A stretch of 64,000 bases of DNA from NCBI GenBank assembly GCA_017937385.1, contig JAGBDR010000064.1, forward strand, positions 1 to 64,000, read 5' to 3'. Of the stretch, positions 16,885-26,015 are shown in pieces; position 1 is the first letter of the stretch; each line of letters begins with the position of its first letter. The DNA is from Parabacteroides sp. GTDB taxonomy: Bacteria > Bacteroidota > Bacteroidia > Bacteroidales > Tannerellaceae. Below the pieces are notes generated by a model, which was not told where the DNA came from, did no database searches, and saw only the letters and a program-made list of their open reading frames with translations. The translations under genes were made by a program, and so were the position numbers.

Positions 16885-18078
16885 ATGTTGACATCCATAT
16901 TATTACAAGCGGCAGGGGCATCCGAAAGTTTTCTGCAATTCCTGATGGAAAACATTCAGATATTCCTCTCCTATACAGGATTCGCAAACGCGACCCCCGG
17001 ACATATCATCATGCTACTGGTCGGGTTGTTGTTCATTTTCCTGGCTATCCGGTTCGAATTCGAGCCTATGCTTCTGATCCCGATCGGATTCGGTATTTTG
17101 ATCGGTAACATCCCCTTCAAAGATGCAGGTTTGCAATTAGGTATCTATGAAGAAGGGTCCGTCTTGAATATCCTCTACCAGGGAGTCAAACAGGGTTGGT
17201 ATCCACCTCTGATTTTCCTCGGAATCGGAGCCATGACCGACTTCTCGGCCTTGATCTCCAATCCGAAACTGATGCTGGTCGGAGCAGCCGCCCAGTTCGG
17301 TATTTTCGGTGCTTACATCATCGCCCTGCAAATGGGATTCGATCCGAGCCAAGCCGGAGCAATCGGTATCATCGGTGGTGCCGACGGTCCTACGGCAATT
17401 TTCCTGTCCTCTAAGTTAGCTCCGAACCTGATGGGAGCGATTGCGGTATCAGCCTATTCCTATATGGCTTTGGTACCGATTATCCAACCGCCGTTCATGC
17501 GTCTGTTGACAACCCATAAGGAACGTGTGATCCGTATGAAACCGCCGAGAGCCGTTTCCCAGACGGAAAAGATCATTTTCCCGATCGTAGGTCTGTTGTT
17601 GACAGCATTTTTGGTTCCGTCCGGTCTCCCCTTGTTAGGTATGTTGTTCTTCGGAAACTTGATCAAAGAGAGCGGCGTCACTCGCCGTCTGGCCGAAACA
17701 GCTCGCGGTCCGCTGATTGACGTTATCACGATCCTGTTAGGTATCACGGTAGGAGCTTCCACACAAGCCACCCAGTTCCTGACACTGAACTCCATCAAGA
17801 TTTTCGGTCTGGGAGCCTTGTCATTCGTGATCGCAACTTGTGCCGGTGTATTGTTCGTCAAGTTCTTCAACCTGTTCTTGAAGGAAGGCAACAAGATCAA
17901 CCCGCTTATCGGTAACTCCGGCGTATCTGCCGTACCCGACGCAGCCCGTATTTCGCAAAACGTTGGTTTGGAATACGACCCGAGCAACTACTTGCTGATG
18001 CACGCCATGGGCCCGAACGTAGCAGGTGTGATCGGTTCAGCCGTAGCCGCCGGTATCTTGCTGGGATTCTTGGGATAA
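16885..18078 (+). CDS. mmdB: Sodium-translocating decarboxylase beta subunit
   Basis: A 397-aa polytopic inner-membrane protein that decarboxylates carboxybiotin and pumps Na+ outward. Family motifs include GADGPTAIFLSSKLAP (after IIGG), the PLGMLFFGNLIKESGV-like segment (LPLLGMLFFGNLIKESG) and the C-terminal GNSGVSAVPDAAR and HAMGPNVAGVIGSAVAAG. The conserved Asp of GGADGPT is reported to be needed for Na+ transport in the K. pneumoniae oxaloacetate enzyme. It is the last gene of the operon and is followed by a strong terminator. Together with mmdA, gamma and mmdC it makes a complete pump. Confidence 0.96.
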   Translation: MLTSILLQAAGASESFLQFLMENIQIFLSYTGFANATPGHIIMLLVGLLFIFLAIRFEFEPMLLIPIGFGILIGNIPFKDAGLQLGIYEEGSVLNILYQGVKQGWYPPLIFLGIGAMTDFSALISNPKLMLVGAAAQFGIFGAYIIALQMGFDPSQAGAIGIIGGADGPTAIFLSSKLAPNLMGAIAVSAYSYMALVPIIQPPFMRLLTTHKERVIRMKPPRAVSQTEKIIFPIVGLLLTAFLVPSGLPLLGMLFFGNLIKESGVTRRLAETARGPLIDVITILLGITVGASTQATQFLTLNSIKIFGLGALSFVIATCAGVLFVKFFNLFLKEGNKINPLIGNSGVSAVPDAARISQNVGLEYDPSNYLLMHAMGPNVAGVIGSAVAAGILLGFLG

Positions 18079-18103
18079 TTGATTCTTCATTATCTATATG
18101 AGA

Positions 18104-18140
18104 AAAAAGGCTCCGTGTCGTTTCGATACGGAGCCTTTTT
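18104..18140. terminator. Bidirectional rho-independent terminator
   Basis: A hairpin with arms AAAAGGCTCCGT and ACGGAGCCTTTTT around an 11-nt loop, ending in T-runs on both strands. It lies between mmdB and the convergent Crp/Fnr-type regulator gene (stop at 18159) and can serve both. Confidence 0.9.
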
Positions 18141-18158
18141 ATATCTGGATTAAGCTTT

Positions 18159-18779
18159 TTACTTCTGCTCTTTATTTAACTGAGTAAATATTTTAGAAAA
18201 GGTTTCTTGTGTCATATCCAAATAAGAAGCTATATTATAACGAGGCACATGTTTCATCCAATAATGTATTTCACGAGTCTCCATGTAATGTCTGATTCTC
18301 CCTTCGGCTTGGTTACTACGCATCCTAAATGTTTTTTCCTCACTTTCAATCGCATACATTTCAAGCACTTTACAAATAATAGCCACAAACTCCGTACTTT
18401 TTTCCCAAAGTTTGTCAAAATGTTCCCGCTTGAAACAAACAGCGGTCGTATCTTCCGTAGCTTTTATATTAATCAAAGAAGGTTGTTTTCCTAAAAAACT
18501 ATGCCATGACGTACAAAAATCACCTCCATCGGCAAACCGCATAATACATTCTTTCCCATCTTTATTATAAAAACAGGAGCAAAATCCATCTGCAATGAAA
18601 AACAAGACATTACATTCCCTATTTTCAGTCAGTAATAATTCTCCTTTCGCAAACCGAACCGGCATGCTTGTATCGTAAATCAGTTCACGAAGACTTTCGG
18701 AAACCGGATGATAATTATTCATCACGGTAAACAATTTCTCATAAACGATATCATATAGTACCTTCCTATTATCTTCCAT
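18159..18779 (-). CDS. Crp/Fnr-family transcriptional regulator
   Basis: A 206-aa protein with an N-terminal cyclic-nucleotide-binding-type beta-roll (about 25-135; FAKGELLLTENRECNVLFFIADG, with SLINIKATEDTTAVCF closing the barrel) and a C-terminal winged helix (about 150-200; RIRHYMETREIHYWMKHVPRYNIASYLDMTQETFSKI). The recognition helix TQETFSKIFTQL is of the Bacteroidota type that keeps TxETxSR-like spacing. No Fnr-type cysteine cluster is seen and the canonical cAMP-binding residues are not obvious, so the ligand is unknown. It is convergent with mmdB and stands between the propionate operon and the caspase operon; whether it controls either is unknown. Confidence 0.9.
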   Translation of the reverse strand: MEDNRKVLYDIVYEKLFTVMNNYHPVSESLRELIYDTSMPVRFAKGELLLTENRECNVLFFIADGFCSCFYNKDGKECIMRFADGGDFCTSWHSFLGKQPSLINIKATEDTTAVCFKREHFDKLWEKSTEFVAIICKVLEMYAIESEEKTFRMRSNQAEGRIRHYMETREIHYWMKHVPRYNIASYLDMTQETFSKIFTQLNKEQK

Positions 18780-18922
18780 TTGTTTCTTATTTTAAATTCA
18801 ATAAAAATCGTATCTCTTCTATTTGAGATAAAAAAACTTTTTGTGACAAAAATGCCTCGCTATTATTGCTTGCGAAACTAAAAAAGTCTTTACTAATTTC
18901 TATTGATGTAAAATAAGAAACG

Positions 18923-19906
18923 CTAATACAAGATAAAAGAATCGTCTCCATAGAAGCAAGGAGTCTGCTCTTGATAGATCTTCTTCGAATTTTCAGAAAC
19001 GTTTGAATAAATATATTGATACAATTCATCGGCCGTCACATGTCCATCTGCATTCAGATCAGCTTTTCCACGTAACCCTATTGCCAAAAAATAAGTAAAT
19101 AATCCCGTATGAGCCTCATCCAAAACCAAAGCTGCCTGATTAACAGACGAAGACGTGAATACCCTAAAATTAGGATTCATAAGCCACGGTTGATAAAGCA
19201 GAGGCTTTACTTTAACCCCTTTCGTATGCATCAAATTCAAAGGAGTTCCCGATTGAGAAAATTTTCCCAATCCACTGAAACAAGCATCGATAAACACAGT
19301 CGTACTTCTTGCTTTCAATTTATCCAATTGCTCAAATAGTGTATTCAAGCTATACCCCTGTTTCTCTATCAACCGCATCTTAACGTCAGCCGGAAGCATA
19401 TAAACATCCCCTCCATCAGAAGCCGATACCCCATGGCCAGAATAATAGACATACAAATCCGTCTTTCCTTTTTCAACTATCCGAGCTAATTCTCCCTCTT
19501 CCGCATGAAACAAATTCTCAAAAAAGAAACCGGATACCTCTTTATTTTTATGGACAATCACTCTATCCATGCCCAATAATGCTTTAAAATAGCGGGAAAT
19601 CAATTCTGCATCTCGTGCTGCATAAGGCGCAGCCGGAATAAAATCATATTGTTCCACCCCTATGATAACAGCAACGGAATAAGGGCGTACCGGAACATCA
19701 TCCGGCAAAGAGTCCAGATCGGCAATCTGTAAAGACGACATATAATGCGCTTTCAACGAATTATATGATTCCATCAACTTAACGGGTGATTCAACCATAC
19801 TGAACTGCACAGGAACAGAACGTCCGGATATTCTTTTCTGTCCTGTTGCCTGTGACAAAAATCCCATGCACAACCATACAATAAATGTCAAAACGATCTT
19901 CTTCAT
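18923..19906 (-). CDS. Exported caspase-fold (peptidase C14) protein
   Basis: A 327-aa protein with a Sec signal peptide (1-22) and a caspase-like domain (about 75-280). The dyad is intact: His158 in YYSGHGVSA and Cys209 in VFIDACFSG. A C-terminal EF-hand-like loop (283-294, DLNADGHVTADE) places D, N, D, H, T, E at the six ligand positions, suggesting calcium control. The start used is 1 nt after the transglutaminase-like stop; an upstream in-frame Met at 19936 lies inside that gene. It is the last gene of an eight-gene unit. Export sets it apart from the cytosolic caspase-like effectors of antiphage systems. The substrate is unknown; other proteins of this operon are candidates. Confidence 0.9.
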   Translation of the reverse strand: MKKIVLTFIVWLCMGFLSQATGQKRISGRSVPVQFSMVESPVKLMESYNSLKAHYMSSLQIADLDSLPDDVPVRPYSVAVIIGVEQYDFIPAAPYAARDAELISRYFKALLGMDRVIVHKNKEVSGFFFENLFHAEEGELARIVEKGKTDLYVYYSGHGVSASDGGDVYMLPADVKMRLIEKQGYSLNTLFEQLDKLKARSTTVFIDACFSGLGKFSQSGTPLNLMHTKGVKVKPLLYQPWLMNPNFRVFTSSSVNQAALVLDEAHTGLFTYFLAIGLRGKADLNADGHVTADELYQYIYSNVSENSKKIYQEQTPCFYGDDSFILY

Positions 19907-19907
19907 T

Positions 19908-21269
19908 TTACTTTTTCTGTTTGGAATATGAAACAATGACAGGTTTCAAGGAAGCACAAGCAGGGATGACTTTTCCGGGAACAGCCCCTCGATAGGACGG
20001 ATCACAAATCAAAAATTCTTTATTCCGAAACTTAAAAGTCGCTCCCCGATATTCCTCGTAACGCTCTACAGCGACAGCCACATGTGCAGGATAATATAAA
20101 ACCAACACTTCGCTTGCCATATACCGGTATATCAACCAAGCCAAAAATACAGATAAATCTTCACAATCTGCATAAGGATAAAAGATTGTTTCTTCCGGGA
20201 AATAATAAACTTCTGTTCCATGTACCTCCATATCCGGTTTATGAGAAATTATTTGCTGTACAAAATCCAACAACCACGCGATTTGTCCCAATTCGGATTT
20301 TCCAGCTAAATGAACCTTTACAATCTCGTCCACCCTCTTTCCAAAAGCCTCCGATGGCACCGCGCCAAAATAAACAGACAAATCACACAACGGGAAAGTC
20401 GCATAAAAATCAAGCAAATTCCGATTCAAAGACAAAGAAAAAGAATATTTGCCGGTAAACTCACGGCCAACCAGTTTTTCCGGAAACGTTAATGCCGATA
20501 CGATCTTTAACGAAACCGATTTTTCCGCTTTCGGATAATCAGACACGGTCGTATAAAGCTTCTTCAACTGCCTGGAAGAAAAATCCATCACATAATACTT
20601 TTTCCCGTCCACCCGGATAAACGGAAGTTTATAAACTTCCTCCTCAAATGAAAGTAACAATACCAGGACATCTTTCTCCACCCTGCCGATCTTCGCTTTA
20701 TAACCGGCATTGCTCAGCACGTAAAACAAAAACAAAGTTTGCTCGCAAGACAAAGATGGATTCCATTGCCGGCTTGCATATTTAAGCAACAGATAATTAC
20801 CCCAGTCATTCAAGTTGAACTGTCGGGAATATTCCATATAGGACCTAAAAAAAGCAGTAAAATCTTCCGATCCTAACTTTCGCCATCCCGCAGCAACCTC
20901 CTTTTCGGACAAATCGGACAAAGACCACTTCTCTCCTCCCATAGACGGGAAATGCAAAGAACTGCCGAAAAAAGAATCATCCGGTTGCAGCCATCCGCCC
21001 GCTTTCGTTTCGCCAGAAGATATTACATCAGCATAAACAGGTGGCTCTGTTCCCTCATAAACCGTAAACACCTGCCAGGCCTGCTCCAAATAATCGGCGA
21101 AATTCCGGTTAATGCTATCTTCAAAATTATAATAATCAGCCTCGATGGAAGAAAGAAAATCTTCAAATTCATCCTCCGCACTTACTTGAGCACCTACCTG
21201 TTCCGCATATTTTACATTCCAAAAACAGACAAACAACAACCAGCCATATAGGAAACGTATTCTTCTCAT
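19908..21269 (-). CDS. Exported transglutaminase-like protein
   Basis: A 453-aa protein with an N-terminal hydrophobic signal (1-28) and no assigned N-terminal domain. The C-terminal portion has a papain/transglutaminase arrangement: Cys369 in YADCEDLSVFLAWL, His396 in YYPAHVAVAVE and Asp423 in LICDPSYRG, with the usual spacing. Such proteins act as proteases, cross-linkers or amidases, and which applies here is unknown. The central region (160-300) contains SCEQTLFLFYVLSNAGYKAK, which looks like an older transglutaminase-like lobe without a complete triad. It lies 8 nt after the DUF4384-like gene and 1 nt before the caspase gene, so the two putative thiol hydrolases should be coexpressed. 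Confidence 0.78.
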   Translation of the reverse strand: MRRIRFLYGWLLFVCFWNVKYAEQVGAQVSAEDEFEDFLSSIEADYYNFEDSINRNFADYLEQAWQVFTVYEGTEPPVYADVISSGETKAGGWLQPDDSFFGSSLHFPSMGGEKWSLSDLSEKEVAAGWRKLGSEDFTAFFRSYMEYSRQFNLNDWGNYLLLKYASRQWNPSLSCEQTLFLFYVLSNAGYKAKIGRVEKDVLVLLLSFEEEVYKLPFIRVDGKKYYVMDFSSRQLKKLYTTVSDYPKAEKSVSLKIVSALTFPEKLVGREFTGKYSFSLSLNRNLLDFYATFPLCDLSVYFGAVPSEAFGKRVDEIVKVHLAGKSELGQIAWLLDFVQQIISHKPDMEVHGTEVYYFPEETIFYPYADCEDLSVFLAWLIYRYMASEVLVLYYPAHVAVAVERYEEYRGATFKFRNKEFLICDPSYRGAVPGKVIPACASLKPVIVSYSKQKK

Positions 21270-21277
21270 GCACCGGA

Positions 21278-22273
21278 CTATTCAGTAAGAAAAGAAAAAT
21301 ATTGTTCGCTCCGAGACTCTTCCGGTATACGGCGCAACCATCCCAATACATTACCGACTGTGGCCTTTCCACTGAAAGGTATATCCTCATTGGTAGCCAC
21401 CACCAACAAAATATTCTGTTCGTAGCGCACCTGCCTGTCCCCTTTCTCCACACCATATTCTACCCATTGACTCCGGGGGAAAAAATATTCCACACCTTTC
21501 TTATACAAAGTACGCTCTTCATAAATACCCGGATACAATTGTTCTACCCCATCCGCGTCAAACACAAACAGATGAAAATAACAATCCTGCCCGGAAGTCA
21601 ACGAGAAACGTAAAGACTCACCATCCCGATACGCACGACGCAAACCATCCAAAACAAAAAAACAAGTTTTAGAACGAGAAGGACTTTGAACTACATTCGT
21701 CGGAATCACCGCATAGGCAATTTCGCTCGCCCACTTCCTGTCGCAACCCATCGTAAGCTGTACTTCAACCTTTCCGTCCGTTCCTTCCTTGTAAATTTCC
21801 AACAACGGATAAAGATCGGCAAGCCGTGTCGTGACCAAATTCTTGCTGCTCGCAACCGTTTGCATCACGGTATTCCCGTCCGACATTTCCATCCGGTTTG
21901 TCACTAACTGACCGATACGGGTTTCCATTAATCCGGCAAGTTGCACCTTCGCCAAACTCTCAGCTTGCAGACGTGCCGCTTCAAAACTCTCACCGGACGA
22001 TTGGGCGGAAACAACGAAATAACGCACTTCCCCTTTGGCATCTTTCTCCCTTTGGTAACGCCATGATTCGGCAAGTTGCTCTTTCATTGGCAACTTGCCG
22101 GCTATCGTACGATAGCCCTCCGCTTTCAAACGGCAGACGGCCTCCTGCAAATACTCTTCATCCGTTTCCCCGCCAGGTACTTTGTCTGTCAAACGCACCT
22201 TACAAGCACACAAACACAAAAGCAAAGCCAATACAAACCGTTTATTCCACCACATCATCCTCTTCTTTTTCAT
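21278..22273 (-). CDS. Lipoprotein with LPP20-like and DUF4384-like regions
   Basis: A 331-aa probable lipoprotein: hydrophobic segment then LCACK, with Cys24 the likely lipidation site. Residues 85-150 (SSGESFEAARLQAESLAKVQLAGLM) resemble the LPP20-type helix rich in Ala and Arg. Residues 215-260 (YRDGESLRFSLTSGQDCYF, then DGVEQLYPG) resemble DUF4384, a domain often found beside or fused to bacterial caspases. The start at 22273 or at Met6 (22258) overlaps the end of the upstream zinc-finger gene, suggesting translational coupling. The function is unknown; a periplasmic partner of the caspase is a reasonable inference. Confidence 0.72.
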   Translation of the reverse strand: MKKKRMMWWNKRFVLALLLCLCACKVRLTDKVPGGETDEEYLQEAVCRLKAEGYRTIAGKLPMKEQLAESWRYQREKDAKGEVRYFVVSAQSSGESFEAARLQAESLAKVQLAGLMETRIGQLVTNRMEMSDGNTVMQTVASSKNLVTTRLADLYPLLEIYKEGTDGKVEVQLTMGCDRKWASEIAYAVIPTNVVQSPSRSKTCFFVLDGLRRAYRDGESLRFSLTSGQDCYFHLFVFDADGVEQLYPGIYEERTLYKKGVEYFFPRSQWVEYGVEKGDRQVRYEQNILLVVATNEDIPFSGKATVGNVLGWLRRIPEESRSEQYFSFLTE

Positions 22274-22673
22274 TCAACTTCACTACTGTGCTATCCGCAT
22301 CGTTCCCAATCGAATCCCCCAAATGCAGAACCGGAGGTTCATTCATTTCCAATTGTAGCTCATCATCCGGATGAGAGATCCGGAAACAATAACTGCCAAC
22401 CGCCAAAGTGACCGCTATGCATGCTACGGCAACCACACGAGTAAAGACAGAAAAAGTCAAACGACGTTTTTTAGCGTTTGACTTTTCCGCATCGAATGCG
22501 GAAACCACCTCTTCCTCTCCCTCTTGTGCCAAAAGACGCATACGTTCCAGATTCATCCGGCAAGCCTCACAATGAAACAGATGGAATTGGAATGCCTCCA
22601 CCTCCTCCGGTGTCAATCTGTCCAAGAAATAATCCCGCAACTGCCTATCTTTATGCTCACTACATCTATCCAT
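22242..22673 (-). CDS. Zinc-finger membrane protein, anti-sigma-factor-like
   Basis: A 143-aa single-pass protein. The N-terminus has the HxxxCxxC zinc motif of anti-sigma factors (His31, Cys35, Cys38 in HLFHCEACRM), then a basic stretch (KKRRL), one membrane helix (about 76-97) and an acidic periplasmic tail. The gene starts 1 nt after the sigma-like gene, the classical sigma/anti-sigma order. By family knowledge the zinc domain would hold the sigma factor at the membrane until an envelope signal arrives. The sequence does not show how the signal is sensed. Confidence 0.75.
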   Translation of the reverse strand: MDRCSEHKDRQLRDYFLDRLTPEEVEAFQFHLFHCEACRMNLERMRLLAQEGEEEVVSAFDAEKSNAKKRRLTFSVFTRVVAVACIAVTLAVGSYCFRISHPDDELQLEMNEPPVLHLGDSIGNDADSTVVKLNEKEEDDVVE

Positions 22674-22674
22674 C

Positions 22675-23838
22675 TTACTTTCCTTTCAATAGTTCTACAA
22701 AACGTTGCCTTAACAAACGTCGGGTACGGACCACATCCTGCCTCAATTTACCGGCCAAACGGCTCCTTTCCTCAACGGATACCTCCCGGTCTTTCATTGC
22801 GGCGATTTTTTCATAAGACAACCCCTCCACATAATGCAAGAATATCAACTCGGCCTTTTCTTCTATTCCTCGGGTCAATTCCGAATACCAAGGTTCCAAT
22901 TTATCCCAAAAGACAACAGCAAGACCACGCTTTACCTCAACTTCATCATCACAATCAATATCATGCAGATTTCCATCCTGCAAACCGATATCATCTTCTG
23001 TTTCCTCTTCATACAAAAAAACGTCTGAAGACATCTCGCCGGTAACAGTCAACACGATATCCGGAAGATTATATTTTCGAACAGCTTCTCTACATTTATT
23101 CAAGCACATACGGGCTATATAATTACGAAAATGCAAAGAGGTTTCAAAGACCGGAATGTTTTTCTCCACAACCTTGTCGTGCAACAGCAAAGAAGTATCC
23201 GTCCACACATCCTGCAAAACATCTTTTCGATACAGGATTGAAACAGATTGCCCGGATGTAACAGTTTCAGCTATCTTTTTTACAGTCAGGTATAAATCAT
23301 CCCAAAATTCAGAATCATCCTTTTCCAAACGTATCATCAGATTTTCCAGATCAACAGGGAAAAAGTTCCGGCAATCATCCCGGCAAATCTCTTCCAATAT
23401 TACCGGAGTGTCGATTGTCAACAATAAAGGCCTCTCTTTCAGAAACAACTCCTCGTCCAACATTGCAGACAACTTAAACGCAAGCGTTTTCCCTGGAACA
23501 GCCAACTCCTTATCGATCGTCGGTCCTTTGTATTGTTCACGCAACGTCGCAATTATCCGCCTCTTCAAACCGAACAAAAAACATCTGAATGAAGCAGAAT
23601 CTCCGGCCTCCCGAATAAAACCGGCATAATCCAGTTGCCGATAAAACTGCAACAGCACCTCTCTGCGCCAAACACGAAAACGGGCAAAATTTTCTAAAAC
23701 AGAAAGATCGGCAGCCCCAAACACCGGCAACAACAAACATACACCTTCCTCCACAGAAGACAACAAGCCCAAATCAACCAATCGATAGGCTTCGCATTCC
23801 TTCCGGACCAACTCTGCAATCACACTCTTTATTGTCAT
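22675..23838 (-). CDS. Sigma-70-family-like protein with long N-terminal extension
   Basis: A 387-aa cytoplasmic protein. Residues about 176-255 resemble sigma region 2 (EFWDDLYLTVKKIAETV, DVLQDVWTDTSLLL, FRNYIARMCLNKCREAVRK) and 327-382 resemble region 4 (EEKAELIFLHYVEGLSYEKI, then a basic helix RTRRLLRQRFVELL). ECF sigma factors are normally about 160-200 aa, so the first 170 residues are an extra domain; they hold another VWRREVLLQFYRQLDYAGF segment that could be a degenerate second copy of region 2. The next gene is an anti-sigma-like membrane protein. Target promoters are unknown; autoregulation of this operon is plausible. The assignment rests on motif resemblance and needs a profile search. 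Confidence 0.6.
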   Translation of the reverse strand: MTIKSVIAELVRKECEAYRLVDLGLLSSVEEGVCLLLPVFGAADLSVLENFARFRVWRREVLLQFYRQLDYAGFIREAGDSASFRCFLFGLKRRIIATLREQYKGPTIDKELAVPGKTLAFKLSAMLDEELFLKERPLLLTIDTPVILEEICRDDCRNFFPVDLENLMIRLEKDDSEFWDDLYLTVKKIAETVTSGQSVSILYRKDVLQDVWTDTSLLLHDKVVEKNIPVFETSLHFRNYIARMCLNKCREAVRKYNLPDIVLTVTGEMSSDVFLYEEETEDDIGLQDGNLHDIDCDDEVEVKRGLAVVFWDKLEPWYSELTRGIEEKAELIFLHYVEGLSYEKIAAMKDREVSVEERSRLAGKLRQDVVRTRRLLRQRFVELLKGK

Positions 23839-23847
23839 TGCCTCTCA

Positions 23848-24687
23848 TTAAAAAAACAATCCGACAGCCCCATTCACCTCAAAAAACGAGAAACCGACCG
23901 TATTCGCCCCTAAAGACACAGCCAGTTTCTTATATCTGAAAATTCCTCCTAACTCAGCCTCTATTCCGTCCGCACTATGAGAAGTATTAATAGCCCACAA
24001 CTCTCCGGTCTTGTGCCCGTCCGAATAATCAAAGCTTTCCGCATGCCACATCAGACGGCGATAGCCATATCCCGCACCTGCATACAGATACAAGCAGTTC
24101 ATCGGCCGATACAATACTCCGCCAGTAATACCAAGACGACTGCGCCTGGAATCTTTATCCACAATATAAAACTCATCTTCCCTGTTATAATTGAAACGCC
24201 CTGAATTTTCGCACGTATAAGGCGCATCCTTCGTCGAGAAATTCGTCTTTCCTCTCACATAGCCACCCCAACGGGCCACCCGCCCATACATCAGGCCGAA
24301 ACAAGAGGTTCCGGACACGCTATACATTAACATGTTTTCCGCCTTCAGCTTCTCCTTCACCACATCCCCGCGCAATTCAAAGACTATCTGCCCATCCAAC
24401 TGTCCTATTTCATCCACTGCTTGCCAAATGACCGATTTCGTCCCGTTTCCTACCACTTTTCCTATATCACCTTGCACCTGTACCAAAGGACCGGCGAAAC
24501 TCTCTCCCCCATTGGTACTGACAAACAAATTCAGCATGGCAAACGAATCAAAAGGCATACGACTGAGCGTATAATGCACCCGTATCGCCCGACCAAAAGG
24601 TTCAAAACGGACGTCCGATATGCGTTGGGCACGCAATGACCATCCTGCAACTAAAAACAATATCCAGATAAACGCGACTCTTCTCAT
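23848..24687 (-). CDS. Exported beta-barrel-like protein, paralogue of the protein at 42094-42942
   Basis: About 279 aa with a signal peptide (MRRVAFIWILFLVAGWSLRA). The N-terminal half is a beta domain with a WQAVDEIGQLDGQIVFELRG segment. The C-terminal 140 residues look like an outer-membrane barrel ending VNGAVGLFF. The block SRLGITGGVLYRPMNCLYLY...EAELGGIFRYKKLAVSLGA closely matches the C-terminal block of the protein encoded at 42094-42942 in the tubulin unit. A more upstream Met at 24723 lies within the previous gene, so the Met 5 nt after that stop is chosen. The function is unknown; an outer-membrane anchor is inferred. Confidence 0.75.
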   Translation of the reverse strand: MRRVAFIWILFLVAGWSLRAQRISDVRFEPFGRAIRVHYTLSRMPFDSFAMLNLFVSTNGGESFAGPLVQVQGDIGKVVGNGTKSVIWQAVDEIGQLDGQIVFELRGDVVKEKLKAENMLMYSVSGTSCFGLMYGRVARWGGYVRGKTNFSTKDAPYTCENSGRFNYNREDEFYIVDKDSRRSRLGITGGVLYRPMNCLYLYAGAGYGYRRLMWHAESFDYSDGHKTGELWAINTSHSADGIEAELGGIFRYKKLAVSLGANTVGFSFFEVNGAVGLFF

Positions 24688-24692
24688 CCTCT

Positions 24693-26015
24693 TTACTTGT
24701 CTTTTTCTGGTGAATACATCCATAAACCATAATCAGCGCTCCCTATATACCCGCCCCGATCCGTACCTGCCGAAAACGATAAATAGTCAGGCAACCACAG
24801 CGTGATGCCCGCGCGGGACTCCCAGACATCCCGCTCCGGAACATATTCCCACAGGTCACGCGTATAATTCAACCACTCACCATATATGTTCTCATATCCG
24901 AAACCGGCATATAAACGGCCGTCAATAACGAATCCGCGCATATCCGACCGGCCGGTTCCGGGGAAATCCGCACGCCTGAACCAAGTATCCGTATCCGGGA
25001 CATATTCCCATAAATTATTGGACAACAGCGGATCGCTTCCATAAGCGAATCGTCCCCCCATGACAAACACACGATCCTTGGCCACAAGCACCAATGTATT
25101 GCTTACTTTTTCACCGGGAAAATCAGCTTTCTTGCTCCAACTTCCCGAAACCGGATCCAAGACCTCGACCGTCATCGGAAAATCAGCCCACATTCCACCC
25201 GTTGAAATCAAATAGCCCTTATCCTTATAAACAAAAGAAGCCATCAAAGAAGAATAACATCCCGGAGAATCCGGCAGCAACCTCCAGGAACGATCCGACA
25301 GATCATATTCCCACAAATCAGACATCAGGTTACAAACACCATTTTCTCCCACGACATGTCCCAATCCCATATACACTTTATCCTTCAGCACATACACGAC
25401 CGGATTACTCCGTTTGCCAGCCGGAAAATCAGCAATCCGATCCCACAGGCAAGAATCCGAAGCGAACTTCCAAATTGCCGTTCCTCCTACATTTATTTGT
25501 TTATTTATTTCACATTCCTGGAAATAAAGATCATCCCCCATGACAAAAGCCAATTCATAAAAAGCCTTCCGATCCGGGAAATCAGCGATTTTCTTCCACG
25601 CGATATCCGCATCTGCCACAGAAGTCCTGAATTTGAATACCTCCGAATAGCCCTTTTCTTTCCGGCTTTCCGCATACACCCGGCAATAATACAGAGTCGC
25701 CGGAAGCAAATTAGTCATTTTGACCTCAATGATTCCCTCTTGATACAAAGGCAACAAATCTATTTTGCACCGCATGGTGTCCGGCCGGTCCGAATCCGTT
25801 CCATAACACAAATAAAAACGGCGGGGCATCCGATCGCTTGCCGGCGAAATAACGATACTCAATGTCGCCTCCCGCAAAAAGACCGGACTGGCCGATTTTA
25901 TCGAAACGACCGGCAAAGGAACGTCTCCCCACGATTCATAATCCGGAATTTCAGGATCCATCGCAGAACAGGCACAAAGCCACAGACAACCCCCAAAAAG
26001 AATCTTATTCCACAT
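24693..26015 (-). CDS. Kelch-repeat lipoprotein with FN3-like stalk
   Basis: About 440 aa. A lipoprotein signal ends at a Cys cluster (LCACSAMDPEIPD). Residues about 38-135 form a fibronectin-type-III-like domain (RFYLCYGT, LLPATLYYCRVYAES). The rest has Kelch repeats, each with a W-x-x-x-A-D-F-P step (WKKIADFPDRK, WDRIADFPAGK, WSKKADFPGEK, WFRRADFPGTG) and LWEYVP strands, giving a probable beta-propeller. It should face outward on the cell surface and bind a ligand or partner. The start overlaps the end of the preceding Kelch gene by 11 nt. It is a paralogue of that gene and is intact. Confidence 0.85.
   Translation of the reverse strand: MWNKILFGGCLWLCACSAMDPEIPDYESWGDVPLPVVSIKSASPVFLREATLSIVISPASDRMPRRFYLCYGTDSDRPDTMRCKIDLLPLYQEGIIEVKMTNLLPATLYYCRVYAESRKEKGYSEVFKFRTSVADADIAWKKIADFPDRKAFYELAFVMGDDLYFQECEINKQINVGGTAIWKFASDSCLWDRIADFPAGKRSNPVVYVLKDKVYMGLGHVVGENGVCNLMSDLWEYDLSDRSWRLLPDSPGCYSSLMASFVYKDKGYLISTGGMWADFPMTVEVLDPVSGSWSKKADFPGEKVSNTLVLVAKDRVFVMGGRFAYGSDPLLSNNLWEYVPDTDTWFRRADFPGTGRSDMRGFVIDGRLYAGFGYENIYGEWLNYTRDLWEYVPERDVWESRAGITLWLPDYLSFSAGTDRGGYIGSADYGLWMYSPEKDK

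Noticed and set aside
18787-19029. An 80-codon minus-strand frame overlapping the caspase 3' end
   Set aside because: Its first part is an out-of-frame shadow of the caspase gene and the remainder is AT-rich sequence without a start of its own.
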